Program-made: the position numbers and the translations under genes | The notes under the pieces: model-generated | What the model was told of the DNA's origin: nothing | The model's input: only the letters and a program-made list of their open reading frames with translations | The model's database searches: none | Assembly: GCF_019393635.1 (NCBI RefSeq) | Contig: NC_057863.1 | Span: forward strand, 621,855,791 to 621,919,790 | From: Dromiciops gliroides | Lineage: Eukaryota > Chordata > Mammalia > Microbiotheria > Microbiotheriidae | Length of the DNA stretch: 64,000 nt | Reading direction: 5' to 3' | Part shown: piece after piece, positions 29,970-41,800 of the stretch | Layout of the letters: every line of letters begins with the position of its first letter | Position numbering within the stretch: position 1 is the stretch's first letter

Positions 29970-31090
29970 TCTAGATAGAGATCTAATTACCTGATCAAAT
30001 TTTTATTCTGTTTATACCAAGCCAGTCATTGGAGTCCTCCATTACATTCTTCCTGCATGCATTTTATATATAGACACGCATAACAAAGAAGTTGAGATCA
30101 GTCATCATTTTATGGAAAACAAAATCAAGAAATAGAAACAACTAAAAGAAATAGGGGAGATAATATTGAAAGTAACTGGCAGCTACAAGCGCCAGGAGAA
30201 AGTTAAACCTTTACTGTCCTTGTATCAATCCCCAAGGAACTGCTGGCTACTGTCAGTACTATCAGCCCATTCAGTCACCATCCTCCACATCTTGCAGAAT
30301 GATTTCTTCATGGGTGGAAGTTTAGTCACTGAAACCAAGTCTGCAATGCCCAGAAGATAATCTCTCTTTCTTCTATACCCTTCACTGCCTCCCCTCTTCT
30401 TGGCTGAAGTTTATGTCCCTCTGGAGGTGATTCTGCCATATCCGTGCCCTCCCAACTTCTTCTGCAGCACTTTCAGTTCAAAATTCTCCGCTCAGGGGCT
30501 AGCCTGAACACGGCCCAGATCTTCAGATAGGCTTATTCCCTTCTGGGGTAAGAAGAAATGCTATCTTCCAAAGCTAACATTCTTAAGAGTTCACAGTTAG
30601 GTGTCAGAACTTGTTCAGTCTTTTTTCAGGGCAAGTAGAAAGGCATTCTCTCACTTTTTGTTTATGAAATAAACCAAAGGAATTCAATCTCACCTACAAG
30701 CTTCATCCTAAGCATGTATTTCTCTTTGACCGGAGAGTAGTAACAGTTATTTGTCCTTGGCAGAAGCCTGAATAGTAGCTGGGATTGCACAAATTTTAAA
30801 GAACTATATAGATGTCAGTTATTGCTCATATTGCTTCAAGATAATTTGCATGTCCTTGCCCTGTAGATATTACTAAGAAGAGGAGAGTGTATTTATTTGT
30901 CCCCCAGGCATGTAATAATCCTTTTAAAAAGATTAATTGCAGTCAGAAGGGCCAGCTGGATCTTTCTAGTGCTCCTGGTAGAAGTTGCTAATTGGCTTCC
31001 TGTGTGCTCTGGAGAGAATTCTGCTCCAAAGTGAAGGCCAATGCAACTGCATTGGGAAAGGGTAATGGAATTTGGGATAAGTGCTGCCCT
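29970..31090. other. Unassigned single-copy-looking DNA
   Basis: About 1.1 kb without a repeat I can name. Short ORFs such as 30166-30360 have no recognisable family, splice context or compositional signal. It could hold conserved non-coding DNA. Confidence 0.4.
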
Positions 31091-31105
31091 CTATCTTGAC
31101 TATCT

Positions 31106-31257
31106 GTGTGTGTGTGTGTGTGTGTGTGGCAATTGGGGTTAAGTGACTTGCCCAGGGTCACACAGCTAGTAAGTGTTAAATATCTGAGGCCGGATCTGAA
31201 CTCAGGTCCTCCTGACTCCAGAGCTGGTGCTCTATCCACTGTGCCACCTAGCTGCCC
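31106..31257 (-). mobile_element. Marsupial tRNA-derived SINE with (TG)n tail
   Basis: Antisense copy whose tail is (TG)11 (31106-31127) instead of a T-run. Perfect TSD ctatcttgactatct at 31091-31105 and 31258-31272. Confidence 0.96.
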
Positions 31258-31689
31258 CTATCTTGACTATCTTAATCTCTGCCCTACCAGACTTTCCTGG
31301 GACTTTACTACCTAGATTCCTAGGACCATACCCAGGAGTGACAGTGACAGACTGAGAAGCAGATGGTCATTATTGTTGTAATGAAGAGAGGATCCCAGAT
31401 GACAATTATGTTATAGACACATTATGAAAAACACTTGTAGGACATACCTCTGTTGCCATGTGGGCCCTTGGTCTCTGTGGATTGGATTAGGGCCCTTCGT
31501 GTTTGGCTTAGGTCATATGAGTTTGGAATTCCCTAGGGAATCATGGGTTTCAGTAAGATGGTGGATACCAATCGGGCCATGGTATGTCCTGACCAGCAAA
31601 CATTTCCAAGATTTCAGCATTGATTCTACCCAACTCCAGCCCATTCAAGGTATTCAAAGAGCACTGTAGGTCTCAAACTGGAACTCAAT

Positions 31690-31874
31690 ATTTAAACACC
31701 CTGATATTTGTCCCTATTAAATATCATCTTATTTGATCTGGCCCAATTTTATGGTCAGTCCAAGATCTTGTTGGATCCTAACTCCATCATAACTATACCT
31801 TCTTCTAAGCTTTAGTTCATCAGAATATTTGATAGGCATGCCATGTAGATTTGTGTGTATCTATATATCTGATG

Positions 31875-31907
<33 letters not shown>

Positions 31908-32215
31908 TCCATGTATATGTATTTCCATACATATCATACATATCCAAATCTATATATATATATGTACATATACATATATCTCTAGATATATAGACATATA
32001 CAATTATATGTGTTCCTCTTACTTTCCTCTTTAGAGTCTAAGTTCCTTCAGATAAGGAGGTATTTGATTTTTGCCTTTGTATCTCTTAGTTCCTGCCTCA
32101 AGGTAAGTTTATTGTTTGAAAAATAACATCTAGCAGCACAGGGCCAAGGCTAGATCCTTAGTGTTTCCTACTGGATGCCTTCTTACAAGTTGACATTGAA
32201 TTGTTAATTACCAAT
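31690..32215 (-). mobile_element. L3/CR1 LINE fragments split by L2 and simple repeats
   Basis: 31690-31850 (ttgtccctattaaatatcat, aagatcttgttggatcctaa) and 32120-32215 (gcacagggccaaggctagat, caagttgacattgaattgtt) are consecutive antisense L3/CR1 pieces. Between them lie AT/GA simple repeats (31860-32010) and an antisense L2 scrap (about 32030-32105, ctaagttccttcagataagg). Confidence 0.55.
31866..32005. repeat. AT-rich and (GA)n simple repeats
   Basis: Short (TA)n, a 20-base (AG)n block near 31887-31906, then mixed tatata/catata words. Confidence 0.9.
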
Positions 32216-32750
32216 CTTCCATATCCCCTTCCCTTCTTCCCACTATCACTAAGGAATTTATCTTCCTTTGAGTTTCATTACTTCTCCAAATCCTGGTGGT
32301 GGCAGCTATTTTCTACTAATCCAAAGGTTATTCTCCATCCATTTTCAAGGAATTTAGCTCCTGGCTCAGTCTTCCTCTCCACCCCAACCCCTATCTTTAT
32401 ACTTGGAGACTTTAGTTTAGATATGATGTTACTTTAGATAGCTACACAGTTCCTAAGATCCCTCAGCTCCCATTATCTATACCCTCACTCCATCCCAGCT
32501 ACAATATCCCAGGAACTGTTGACTTATCCATAGCACTTTCTGACCATAACCTCCTATCTTTCAAACTATGTCTCCCTGTTCTTCAACCTCTTCTAAACAT
32601 ATTCTACCTCTTCACAACAACTTCCAATCACTTCAGTCCTTTCTGTTTTCTATTACTCCCACTCTAGCCTCAGTCTCCTTCCTTCAGAATCTTGATACTA
32701 GTTAACCAATTTAACTTTACACTGTCCTCTTATCTTGAATTTATTCTTTT

Positions 32751-32905
32751 CCTTTCTTTCTTTTTTTTTGTGAGGCAGTCAGGGTTAAGTGACTTGCCCA
32801 GGGTCACACAGCTAGTAAGTGTCAAGTGTCTGAGGCCAGATTTGAACTCAGGTCCTCCTGACTCCAGAGCCAGTGCTCTATCTGCTGTGCCACCTAGGTG
32901 TCCCC
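32751..32905 (-). mobile_element. Marsupial tRNA-derived SINE (first of a pair)
   Basis: Antisense copy. TSD ttgaatttattctttt (32735-32750) and ttgagtttattcttt (32906-32920). Confidence 0.94.
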
Positions 32906-32920
32906 TTGAGTTTATTCTTT

Positions 32921-33048
32921 TTTTTTTGCTGAGGCAACTGGGGTTAAGTGACTTGTCCAGGGTCACACAGCTAGTAAGTCTCAAGGGTCTGAGGTTGGAT
33001 TTGAATCCAGGGCCAGTGCTCTATCCACTGCACCACCTAGCTGCCCCT
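32921..33048 (-). mobile_element. Marsupial tRNA-derived SINE (second of a pair)
   Basis: Antisense copy with an internal deletion. It starts directly after the shared target repeat of the previous SINE. A third, diverged target copy (ttgattttcct) follows from 33051. Confidence 0.92.
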
Positions 33049-33529
33049 CCTTGATTTTCCTCTTGACCTGCCCACTCCTAACTAATCATAAATTTCTCCT
33101 TAGCTATTGGCTCCTTCCCTTGGGTTACAATATTATAATTCTTATTGATAGTACTTGTTATTCTCCTATTATCTTCCTTTGCTTTCATAGGGAGATTCCT
33201 GGGAGGGGGAAGTTATAGAAACTCTCTTACTTTACTTTGTTCACTTCATGCTTAATCTCTTCTGACCTCATCATTCAACAGAAACTGCTCTTTCCAGTGT
33301 TACCGATGACCTTTGTCCTATGACATATAAAATATATTTTTATCCATATACCAGTACAGTTTTAGCCATGTATCCATCACCTCATCAAGACAGGGAACAA
33401 TACCAGTAATTTTTTGGATTAAGACAAGTATCAAACATTTAAGTATTACTATTAAGTTTTCATTTCGACCTTGATTCTCACTTAGAACTGAGATGGAACA
33501 TGAGGTATGATGTTTGTGGTCTTTTTATT

Positions 33530-33712
33530 ATTTTTAATTTTTATTTTTATCATAAAGTATTTTATTATTTTCCAGTTACATGTAAAGATAGTTTTCAACA
33601 TTGGTTTTCATAAGGTTTTTAGTTGCAAATTTTTCTCCCTCCCCTCTCCCCAAGACAGAAAGCAATCTCATATAGGTTATATATGTACAATTGTGTTCTT
33701 TTTAGGAGGATC
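33530..33712 (-). mobile_element. L1 LINE 3' end, antisense
   Basis: tattttattattttccagtt, then aagatagttttcaacattgg and ccccaagacagaaagcaatc, the marsupial L1 3' terminus. Confidence 0.8.
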
Positions 33713-33714
33713 TT

Positions 33715-34255
33715 TTTAGTTTAATTTTCTCCTCTAATTACATATAAAAACAATTTTTAACATTAGTTTTAAAAAATTTTTTTGAGTTCCAAATTCTCAC
33801 CCTTCCTCCCCTCCACCCCTCATTGAGAAGGCAATCAATTTGATATAGGTGATATATGTGTGTGGTCATGAAAAACATATTTCCATGTTAGTCATGTTGT
33901 GAAAGAAAATAAAGACCCCTCCCCCAACAACAACAATTAACAAGAAAAATAAAGAAAATAAAGAGAGTGTTATCAATCGGAATTCAGACTCCATAAATTC
34001 TTTCTCTGGAGATCGATAGCATTTTTCATCATAAGTCCTTTGGAATTGTTTTGGATCTTTGTATTGCTAAAAATAGCTAAGTTGTTCATACTTGATCATC
34101 ATATAATATTCCTGTTACTGTATACAGTGTTCTCCTGGTTCTGCTTATTTCACTTTATATTAGTTCATGTAATTCTTTCCAAGTTTTTCTGAAAGCATCT
34201 TGCTCATCATTTTCCTATAGCACAACAGTATTTTACCTGTGATGTCTCAATTTCT
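33715..34255 (-). mobile_element. L1 LINE 3' end, second subfamily, antisense
   Basis: A second antisense L1 terminus: ccccaacaacaacaattaac, tcctttggaattgttttgga, gtgttctcctggttctgctt. Confidence 0.8.
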
Positions 34256-34981
34256 CAATTTAACAGTGTTTTTCTCAGTCCTCACCCTTCTTTACTTCTA
34301 TATGGGACTTAACATATCTGAATACTTTCTTAGTTTTTTGTGACACTGTTTTCTCTTGGCTTTCTAAGTCTGACCACTTCTGACTACTTTGCTGGATCAC
34401 ATGTATATCCCATCCCTATGCATGAGTTTACCCCGAGGCTATGTCCTCTTCTCTTTCTACACTTGATCTCATAGTGATATCATGTTATGACTTTGGTTCA
34501 ACTGTTATCCCTATGCCATCAATTCCAGATCATATATCCAATCCCAGTCTCACTTTCTAATTTTAGTTCCGCATCACAAAGTGCCTATTAGACATCTCCA
34601 TCTGGATATTGTAGGGGATTTTCTTATATTTTTCTTTTTCTTCCCTTTCACTCATATCCAGTCAGTTGCTAATACTTTTTATTTTATCCTCACATCTATC
34701 TCCTTCTGTTTACTCCTACAACCATGACCCTAGTTCAGGGACTCAAAACTTTTCACCTGGACCTTTTCAAAAGACTCCTTGTTGCTTCCCCAGCCTCTAG
34801 TGTCTTCTCTTTCCACTCCATGCTCCATCTAGCTGCCAGATTGTTATTGCTAAAGCCCAGGTCTGACAATGCCACCTCCCTGCTCTAGAAGCACCAGGGA
34901 TTCCCAATTGACTAGAAGATTGTCACTCAGCGAGACCCTGGATTTGAATCATAGCAGCATCAGGACAAGAACTACAACATC

Positions 34982-35209
34982 ATGAAAAGCAATGTTATAA
35001 AAGCTAAGAGGAAAAAAGAAACATTAAATAGGGAAGATTGTGCTTCTGGCCGCAAAGGGAAGCCCCAGCAAAATCCTCGGGAAGCAGCCACCTGTCCTGG
35101 AAACTTACAGCATCTCTGGCTCAATCCAGATGAAGGTCTCAGTGAGCTAACTAGGGCAGTACCTTTTATTCAGGACATATTTAGGTATCCAACTCACAGA
35201 ATAAAGTAG
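34982..35209 (+). other. Unrecognised 75-codon ORF
   Basis: Open from ATG 34982 to a stop at 35209. Lys/Arg-rich start (NVIKAKRKKETLN), then RKGKPQQNPREAA and PFIQDIFRYPTHRIK. I do not recognise a family and there is no splice or promoter context. It could be a scrap of a retrocopy or chance. Confidence 0.2.
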
Positions 35210-35269
35210 GTTTAGTAGTTAAGTCATTACCACAACTTTGTTTTCAGTCCTCTGGACTGCCACTCTATT

Positions 35270-35690
35270 GATCATAGTTTTAAAATCTTTCAAAATTGGT
35301 TTTCTTTATAATATAGTTATTGTATAAATTGTTCTCCTACTTCTGCTTATTTGAGTGTTTATTGGTTCATGCAGGATTTCTCAATTTTCTCTAACAGTAT
35401 CCATTTCATTGTTTCTTTTTTTATTTTCTTTTTTTTATTTTTATTTTTTGCAGGGCAACAAGGGTTAAGTGACTTGCCCAGGGTCACACAGCTAGTAAAT
35501 GTCAAGTGTCTAAGGCCAGATTTGAACTCAGGTCCTCCTGAATCCAGGGCCAGTGCTTTATCCACTGCACCACCTAGCTGCCCCCCATTTCATTGCTTCT
35601 TATGGCATAATATTTCATTACATTTGTTTAGCTATTCCTCAATTTATGGGCTCCCCCTTTAGTTCTCCCTACCCTCCTTTTTTTTTTTTT
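35270..35690 (-). mobile_element. L1 LINE 3' fragment, antisense
   Basis: tgttctcctacttctgctta and ccatttcattgtttctt before the SINE, tatggcataatatttcatta after it. Confidence 0.6.
35418..35584 (-). mobile_element. Marsupial tRNA-derived SINE
   Basis: Antisense copy with a long T-rich tail. TSD ccatttcattgtttctt/ccatttcattgcttctt (right copy 35585-35601). Confidence 0.95.
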
Positions 35691-35914
35691 TGCTACTACC
35701 AAAAGAAGTATAGTCCAGAAAAAATTTTCCCACCAAGTTCATGTGATAGGTACCTGCTGCTGAATAATGGAGTTTACAGGGGTTAAAACTTAGGTTTTAT
35801 TATGCTTAAACATAGGTTATGGGCCCATAAAAATAACCTTACACTTCTATTAGGATTCTAACAAAGCTTTTTGTACACTAAAATTATGTCAAAGAAATAA
35901 AGAAATATTTTAAC

Positions 35915-36075
35915 CATAAAAGTATTTTATTATTTTCCAGTTATATGTAAAGATAGTTTTCAATATTTGTTTTTATAAGATTTTGAGTTCCAAATTTTTC
36001 TCCCTCCCTCCTTCTCTCCCCAAGACAGAAAACAATCTAATATGGGTTATATATGTACAATCACATTAAACATAA
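35915..36075 (-). mobile_element. L1 LINE 3' end, antisense
   Basis: agtattttattattttccag, caatatttgtttttataaga, cccaagacagaaaacaatct. Confidence 0.75.
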
Positions 36076-36246
36076 GAAATATCTTTTTTAAAAAACAGTT
36101 TCATACAATCTTTTAGGTCATAAAGGTTAAAAAAGAAGATAATCATAATCACATACTTCTTCCAATGTCATTAAGGTTAAACAAACTGAGTTAAGTAACA
36201 ATTAAGTGACATATTTAAACACAGTTCACAAAAATCAATGCTACAG

Positions 36247-36379
36247 GAGCAGCTAGGTGGCACAGTGGATAAAGTATCCACCCTGGATTCAGGAGCACCT
36301 GAGTTCAAATCCAGCCTAAGACACTTGACACTTACTAGCTGTGTGACCCTGGGCAAGTCACTTAACCCTCATTGCCCCA
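36247..36379 (+). mobile_element. Marsupial tRNA-derived SINE, split by an ERV
   Basis: Sense SINE body ending cattgcccca. Its A/G-rich tail reappears after the ERV at about 40801 (cccacaaaaaagaaag). Confidence 0.93.
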
Positions 36380-36750
36380 TGTAACGATTGGAATGACGTC
36401 ACCTGCTAGAGACTTACTGTAGAAAAGCTGCGCCATGAGGTGAACATCTCTGAGGGCAAGACCATGCGTCTTTTCTTTGGCATCTGGAAGTGACATTTGC
36501 AGGTGGGAGGAAGAAGGGGGAGCCTGGGGCTCTGACTCACTCTCTTTCCTGAGGACTCTGGCGGAGAAGGGAGCTAGAAATGTGTTCTCCCTTTAATAGA
36601 TAGATGAATGTAGGCCTTTCCTTCTCTCTTTACCAAATCTTATTCTCCTTAATAAATGCTTAAAAGTCTAACTTTTGCTAAAGCTTATAATTTATTATCA
36701 ACCACTCATTAGATATTTTAGACAGTTTAACTAGAATTTTACCGTTAACA
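36380..36750 (+). mobile_element. 5' LTR
   Basis: tgtaacgattgg to accgttaaca, 371 bp. Polyadenylation signal ccttaataaatgc near 36650. A candidate primer binding site, tggctgaccatgaagagg at 36753-36770, follows after two bases; I could not match it to a tRNA. Confidence 0.92.
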
Positions 36751-36887
36751 GATGGCTGACCATGAAGAGGAAAGCTGAAACCTCCATCTTCTGATCTTCT
36801 GGTAGGGTAAGAAATTTCCCCTACCCTGTCCCTTTAAATCCGAAGTACTGCTGAATTGCCGGGTGTTTTCCCTTTAAATTTTTTCAA

Positions 36888-37382
36888 ATGGACCTTTTAA
36901 ACTCCCTAATTACCCTATTTTTGAGTTTAGTCTGTTTAATCAGACAAATGGGAGATAAGATCATGTTAATGCTTTGTTTTTGTGGATTTTCTATTTTTAT
37001 TTTTATTTTTGTTAGAAGAGCCAGCAGGGTGCTCACGCAAGGGAATATCTCCCCCTCTCCCAGCCATGCTTTTTCAGAGAAACCTCCAACTCCTATATTT
37101 TTTTCAAATTCTAATGCTGAGAGATTCTCTAATTTTGCATGCCTGGAGGCTAGGACCCAACCTCTAGAAGCTTTTAATCCCCTAGCAGTGGGGGTAGGGC
37201 CTGAGTTCAAAATCAAGTCTGATTCAAATTGCCCTGGTCCCTCCCCTCCTCTCCAGACCCCACCTTCTACTCCTCCCATGGCCAAGCCCATTGCTTCCCC
37301 TGCCCAGGAAGTCCAGAGATCTGATGCACATGTGCAGCTTTCTCTACCTACATTTGCAGCTTCAAGCTCAGCCCTTCCCTAG
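36888..37382 (+). pseudogene. Proline-rich ORF at the Gag position of the ERV
   Basis: A 164-codon open frame shortly after the 5' LTR. It has a hydrophobic first 45 residues, then a Pro/Ser-rich part (CPGPSPPLQTPPSTPPMAKP). Its place suggests a gag remnant but I see no capsid or zinc-knuckle motif. A further short piece is at 37467-37661. An overlapping minus-strand ORF is a shadow. Confidence 0.35.
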
Positions 37383-37783
37383 CCTGGCTGTGCGTCTGAC
37401 TCGACCTTAGAAAACCCTTTAAATTCCAGATAGGCTCCTTTTGTTCAAAATTTTGCTAATCTGCTTTTGTCTTTAATTAGTAACCTTATAAACCTTTTGT
37501 ATGATGATAAGACTGACAGACAATATAGAGGGGTTAAAGAAGAAAAACTTAAGCTGAATAAGAATGACACTCATCAACATAGTTCAAGACTCCCTTCTTT
37601 TGCCATGGAAGGGTATATATTTTACAGAAATGTAGAAGTAAGCAGCAAGGTATTGATATGAGTATTGGGGATTTTAGATATCAGAATCAAAAGTGTTCTG
37701 AATTCACTCAGAGTAATAGTATCAGTTCAGAGGTTACATAGGATTTCTATGCTATTACATATACATTTTGAAATTAATGGTGT

Positions 37784-38325
37784 GATGAAATAATGGGATT
37801 TAGCAGATACTCAAAGACCCACCTGGAGATTAATCAAGACTGATTGAATCAAGTGAGAGTAATTGACTGCTAATTAAGCCTACTTCAAGTTAATTGGATT
37901 GTAATCACACCTGGCTACCCCTTAAGAAGGTATTGTTCTCAGAAACTAGACTGTGAACTCAACTTGAGAACACCTTCAAAGACAATGGATTTGGATGATG
38001 CCAACCAATCACCTTGAAGCAGTGTGTAAGGACCACCTCTGTTCCAGATGCATAAAAAAGCTTCCACAAACAGCTTGTGGAGGAATGCTGATTAAAACAG
38101 GCTGGTGAAGGAGTTCCTGATTAAGACAGGCTTGTGGAAGAAGACTTCAGGAAGAACCCAACCAAGCTGGAACTCTAGGCTAGGTAGGACTTCTTTTTCA
38201 TAACCTTCTGAACTCTTTGTAAATATCTGTATGTTCTAATAAATGTTTAATGCCCAAAGACTGGTACTGAAGCCTTTTAATTTTTGGCAACCACAATTAA
38301 GATTTTAAACATCACAATGGTATGG
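37784..38325 (+). mobile_element. Nested solo LTR of another ERV family
   Basis: Starts tgtgatgaaataatggg and ends aaacatcaca, with 4-bp TSD atgg on both sides. A polyadenylation signal (ctaataaatg) lies near 38238. Related to the minus-strand LTR at 55771-56272: both share taatgcccaaagactggt and the gattgaat/taagtgaga region. Confidence 0.8.
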
Positions 38326-38489
38326 GTTTATTTTCATAAAGATTTTCATGCTTTTGAGACTGTGTTTTATACTTAGTCTTTAAAACAAGGAGAATATTTG
38401 TAAAAGCTTTTTATAGTCATGTGAACGAGTTTATATTTTATAATACTCTTATTAATATTAAGTTCATATTCATTTAGATTTCCCTAGTT

Positions 38490-38800
38490 TGAATTTCATT
38501 GTCTTTTATTGTTCCATGTGTATTTTCTTCTATTCATTCATCTATCTAATTTTGAAACAATGCAAGATGGTTTTGATTTCATAATACAATGTTAATTCTA
38601 GGAGTATTGTGCTCCCATATTCTGAGTTGTTTGTTTTTGCTATTTTTTATTTCTCTCAACTGATTATTTGATCAAACTCTATAGAGCATTTTCCTGGCAA
38701 ATTGTTTGCCATGGCAAGTGTAAATTGATTCTAGAAGTATTGTTTTTGATAAGCCTATTCCCCCCCCCAAAAAAAAGAGGGGAACATTTGTAAAAGTTTT
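38490..38800 (-). mobile_element. L1-like ORF2 fragment, antisense
   Basis: tctatagagcattttcctgg, then gtaaattgattctagaagta, as in the antisense L1 ORF2 region at 16800-16870. Lies inside the ERV. Confidence 0.5.
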
Positions 38801-39828
38801 CTTTAAAAAAAAAACCGTTTTCTTTGAGATTGTGTTGTGCTTGAACTTGTATTTAAATATGTTCCGATTTTTCACAAAAGTAATTGTATACTAAGTAAAA
38901 AAAAAAGGGTATTATTTGAAATTGTTGCATAATTGTATATTATATTCTGAGTCAAGGTACATTCACATTTTTTGCGATCATTTATTATCCTCAATTTTAA
39001 AATCCATATGAGACTTGGATTATGGGAATTTATCATTTAAGACATTAATTGCCTTTATTCTGAGTTATCAGATGCCAGTTGGCCAAGATGCCATCCAATC
39101 ACAAGAGGAATACATGCAAGAGCAGACACTGAACTGTCACATGAGGGGAGACATGCATGAAGTCAAGGTATGGCCGAGGGAACGGCTTTTGACAAATGTT
39201 GAGGTTGGATTCTCTTGGTTTAATATTTTATTTTATTTTTCCTCACAATACTGTACAGATGGCTGGAAGTTTTGATCCCACCCATCTCATTCTTCACCTA
39301 GCTTCTATGCCCCCTCCTATATGCCTGATGCCATGGACATCTCAATCCCATGCATCTGATTAAGTCTGACTCAGTTTCCTCCAATATGTTCGGTGGCATG
39401 GACATATATTCCATCCACCTCTTTTGCTCAAGTGTGGGAATGCTCATATCCCATCATTTCTCTGTTCTTTTATGGTAACCCTCATAATTATTTCAGGTGT
39501 CATGATAAATATAGTGTTGAATTTTGCCTTGACACCTGTTACCAATTATATTAGATTTTTTAATTTCTCATAATGGCATGAGGATAATTAGGCAGATGAT
39601 GCAAAAAGTGATGAAACAAAGATAAAAAGTATTTTTAGAAATGAATATTGCAGAAATTGTCTTCTCAATTTACCCTCCATAAGGGGGGACTATAGTAATA
39701 TTAATTTTAAAGAATGTTTCCATTTTTGTTTTATTATATGTTTCATGTGTAACAACTAAGATTCTGAATTCGCTTAGACATGTTTTTGAGAACTTTCATT
39801 GTTTGACTTGATTATTGACAAAGCTATT

Positions 39829-40001
39829 TTATATATATATATATATATTTGTGTGTATGTGTGTGGGGGGGGGGCAATTGGGGTTAAGTGACTTGCCCAG
39901 GGTCACACAGCTAGTAAGTGTTAAGTGTCTGAGGCCGGATTTGAACTCAGGTACTCCTGAATCCAGGGCCGGTGTTTTGCCACTGTGCCATCTAGCTGCC
40001 C
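39829..40001 (-). mobile_element. Marsupial tRNA-derived SINE
   Basis: Antisense copy with a (TA)n/(TG)n/G-run tail. TSD tgacaaagctatt at 39816-39828 and 40002-40014. Inserted in the ERV interior. Confidence 0.95.
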
Positions 40002-40432
40002 TGACAAAGCTATTCTAAAGTTGTGTTAAGCTCAATTTTGTAGGAAATTTTCCTGGCTGATTACCAGCATCCACACATCAACCCCTGAAAAGACTTCCAT
40101 TCCACGACTACACCTAGAGGACATCTGAGAAAAGACTTTCAGAGACTTTAAATGAACAGTTTTGTTTTTGTTTTTGTTTTCCTTTTTCTCTTTCTGTTAT
40201 AATATACACCATCTGTAACATGTACTCTCTGCAGAGGCCCTTCCTTTGCAAGCCCAATGTCAAAGCGCCAGTTCATGAGGACAAAAATCCACCCCTCTGG
40301 ACAAAACTTTCCTCTCTCCCTTTTCTATATTGTTATTAACATATTGTTAGTTAGCATAGGTTATTATATTCTGTTATTTTTGACTGTTTCATCAAGGAAA
40401 TGCCCTGTTTCTTGAAGAAACAAAGCAGGGAC

Positions 40433-40800
40433 TGTAATGATTGGAATGCCGCCACCTGCTGGAGAATTACTGTAGAAAAGCTGCGCCATGAGGTGAACAT
40501 CTCTGAGGGCAAGACCATGTGTCTTTTCTTTGGTGTCAGGAAGTGATGTTTGCTGGTGGGAGGAAGAAGGGGGAGCCTGGGGCTCTGACTCACTCTCTTT
40601 CCTGAGGACTCCAGTGGAGAAGGGAGCTAGAAATGTGCTCTCCCTTTAATAGATGAATGGAGGCCTTTCCTTCTCTCTTTACCAAATTCTTATTCTCCTT
40701 AATAAATGCTTAAAAGTCTAACTTTTGCTAAAGCTTATAATTTATTGGCGACCACTCATTAGATATTTTAGACAGTTTAGCTAGAATTTTACCCTTAACA
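40433..40800 (+). mobile_element. 3' LTR
   Basis: tgtaatgattgg to acccttaaca, 368 bp, preceded by a degenerate purine tract (gaaacaaagcagggac, 40417-40432). Confidence 0.92.
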
Positions 40801-40805
40801 CCCAC

Positions 40806-40807
<2 letters not shown>

Positions 40808-40867
<60 letters not shown>
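40808..40867. repeat. (AG)n microsatellite
   Basis: Grown from the A/G-rich tail of the SINE that the ERV split. Confidence 0.95.
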
Positions 40868-40871
<4 letters not shown>

Positions 40872-41225
40872 TTATTTTGTGGTTAGATTTATCTAGTTCT
40901 GAGAGGGGAAAGTTGAGGTCCCTCACTAGTATAGTTTTGCTCTCTATTTCTTTCCTTTTGGGGGACGGGGGTGAGGCAATTGGGTTAAGTGACTTGCCCA
41001 GGGTCACACAGCTAGTAAGTGTTAAGTGTCTGAAGCCGGATTTGAATTCAGGTACTTCTGAATCCAGGGCCAGTGCTTTATCCACTGTGCCATCTAACTG
41101 CCCCTTGCTCTCTATTTCTTCCTGTAACTCACTTAACTTCTCTAGGAATTTGAATGTTATACCACTCGGTGCATTTATGTTTAGTATTGATATTACTTCA
41201 CTGTCTATTCTCTAGGGTTTTTTTT
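40868..41225 (-). mobile_element. L1 LINE ORF2 fragment, antisense
   Basis: cctcactagtatagttttgc, then cttctctaggaatttgaatg and ttatgtttagtattgatatt, on both sides of the SINE. Confidence 0.6.
40954..41104 (-). mobile_element. Marsupial tRNA-derived SINE
   Basis: Antisense copy with TSD ttgctctctatttctt (40937-40952 and 41105-41120). Confidence 0.95.
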
Positions 41226-41227
41226 TA

Positions 41228-41425
41228 TTCTCTACTTTCTTAAACTGTGCGTCACAACCCCATATGGATCATGTAACTGATTGTGAGGGTTGTGAAAAAT
41301 CTGGCAGCAGTAAAAGATTATGTATACTTTTTTATATACCTAGGGTATATAAGATACCCTATATATACTTTTATATACCTTGGGCAGAAAGAGGTTGCAA
41401 GTAGAAAACGTTTAAGAAGCCCTGG
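41228..41425. mobile_element. hAT-like MITE, second copy
   Basis: ctttcttaaactgtgcgtca to tttaagaagccctgg. Aligns with 5036-5220 end to end, with a duplicated tatacct segment in the middle. Confidence 0.75.
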
Positions 41426-41800
41426 TCTATATTTGTACAAGAATATTTATAACAGCTCTTTTTGTGGTGGCTAAGAATTGGAAATCAAAGGAATGCCCAT
41501 CAATTGGGGAATGGCTAAATAAACTGTGGTATATGATGGTGATGGAATATTATTTTGCTATAAGAAAGGTCTGGAAAGACATGTATGAAATGATGTCTTG
41601 TGAAGTGAGCAGAACCAAGAGAACATTGTACACAGAGACAGCAATATTTTTTGATGAAGGACTTCGAATATTCTCAACAATACAATGGTCCAAGACAATC
41701 CCAAAGGACTATTGATGAAATATACTATTCACCTCCAAAGAAAGAACTGATATTAATGGAACAGACTGAAGCATGCTATTTTTCACTTTCGTTCTGGATG
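41426..41800 (+). mobile_element. L1 LINE 3' end of ORF2
   Basis: The frame at 41464 gives VAKNWKSKECPSIGEWLNKLW and then the MEYYFAIRK motif. The 3' UTR begins with acaatggtccaagacaatcc. Confidence 0.8.

Larger units (their letters stand above)
32216..34925 (+). mobile_element. L2/CR1-clade LINE, ORF2 remnants
   Basis: Sense remnants in order. 32270-32440 gives a piece with SVFLSTPTPIFILGDFSLD, the endonuclease GDF motif. 32450-32740 and 33060-33330 continue it. 34255-34925 contains RT- and tail-type text (ctcagtcctcacccttcttt, gccacctccctgctctagaa). SINEs (32751-33048) and two antisense L1 ends (33530-34255) interrupt it. Dead. Confidence 0.6.
36380..40800 (+). mobile_element. Two-LTR ERV with decayed interior, inserted in a SINE tail
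   Basis: 5' LTR 36380-36750, 3' LTR 40433-40800, with a 4-bp TSD ccca (36376-36379 and 40801-40804). The interior is only 3.7 kb including a 542-bp nested solo LTR, an antisense L1-like piece and a SINE, so most of gag-pro-pol-env is gone. I find no protease, RT or integrase motif. The LTR pair differs at roughly 22 of 367 positions by hand count, so the insertion is fairly old. Confidence 0.9.

Noticed and set aside
36884..37291. 135-codon minus-strand ORF in the nested ERV
   Set aside because: Antisense to the proline-rich frame; no supporting feature.
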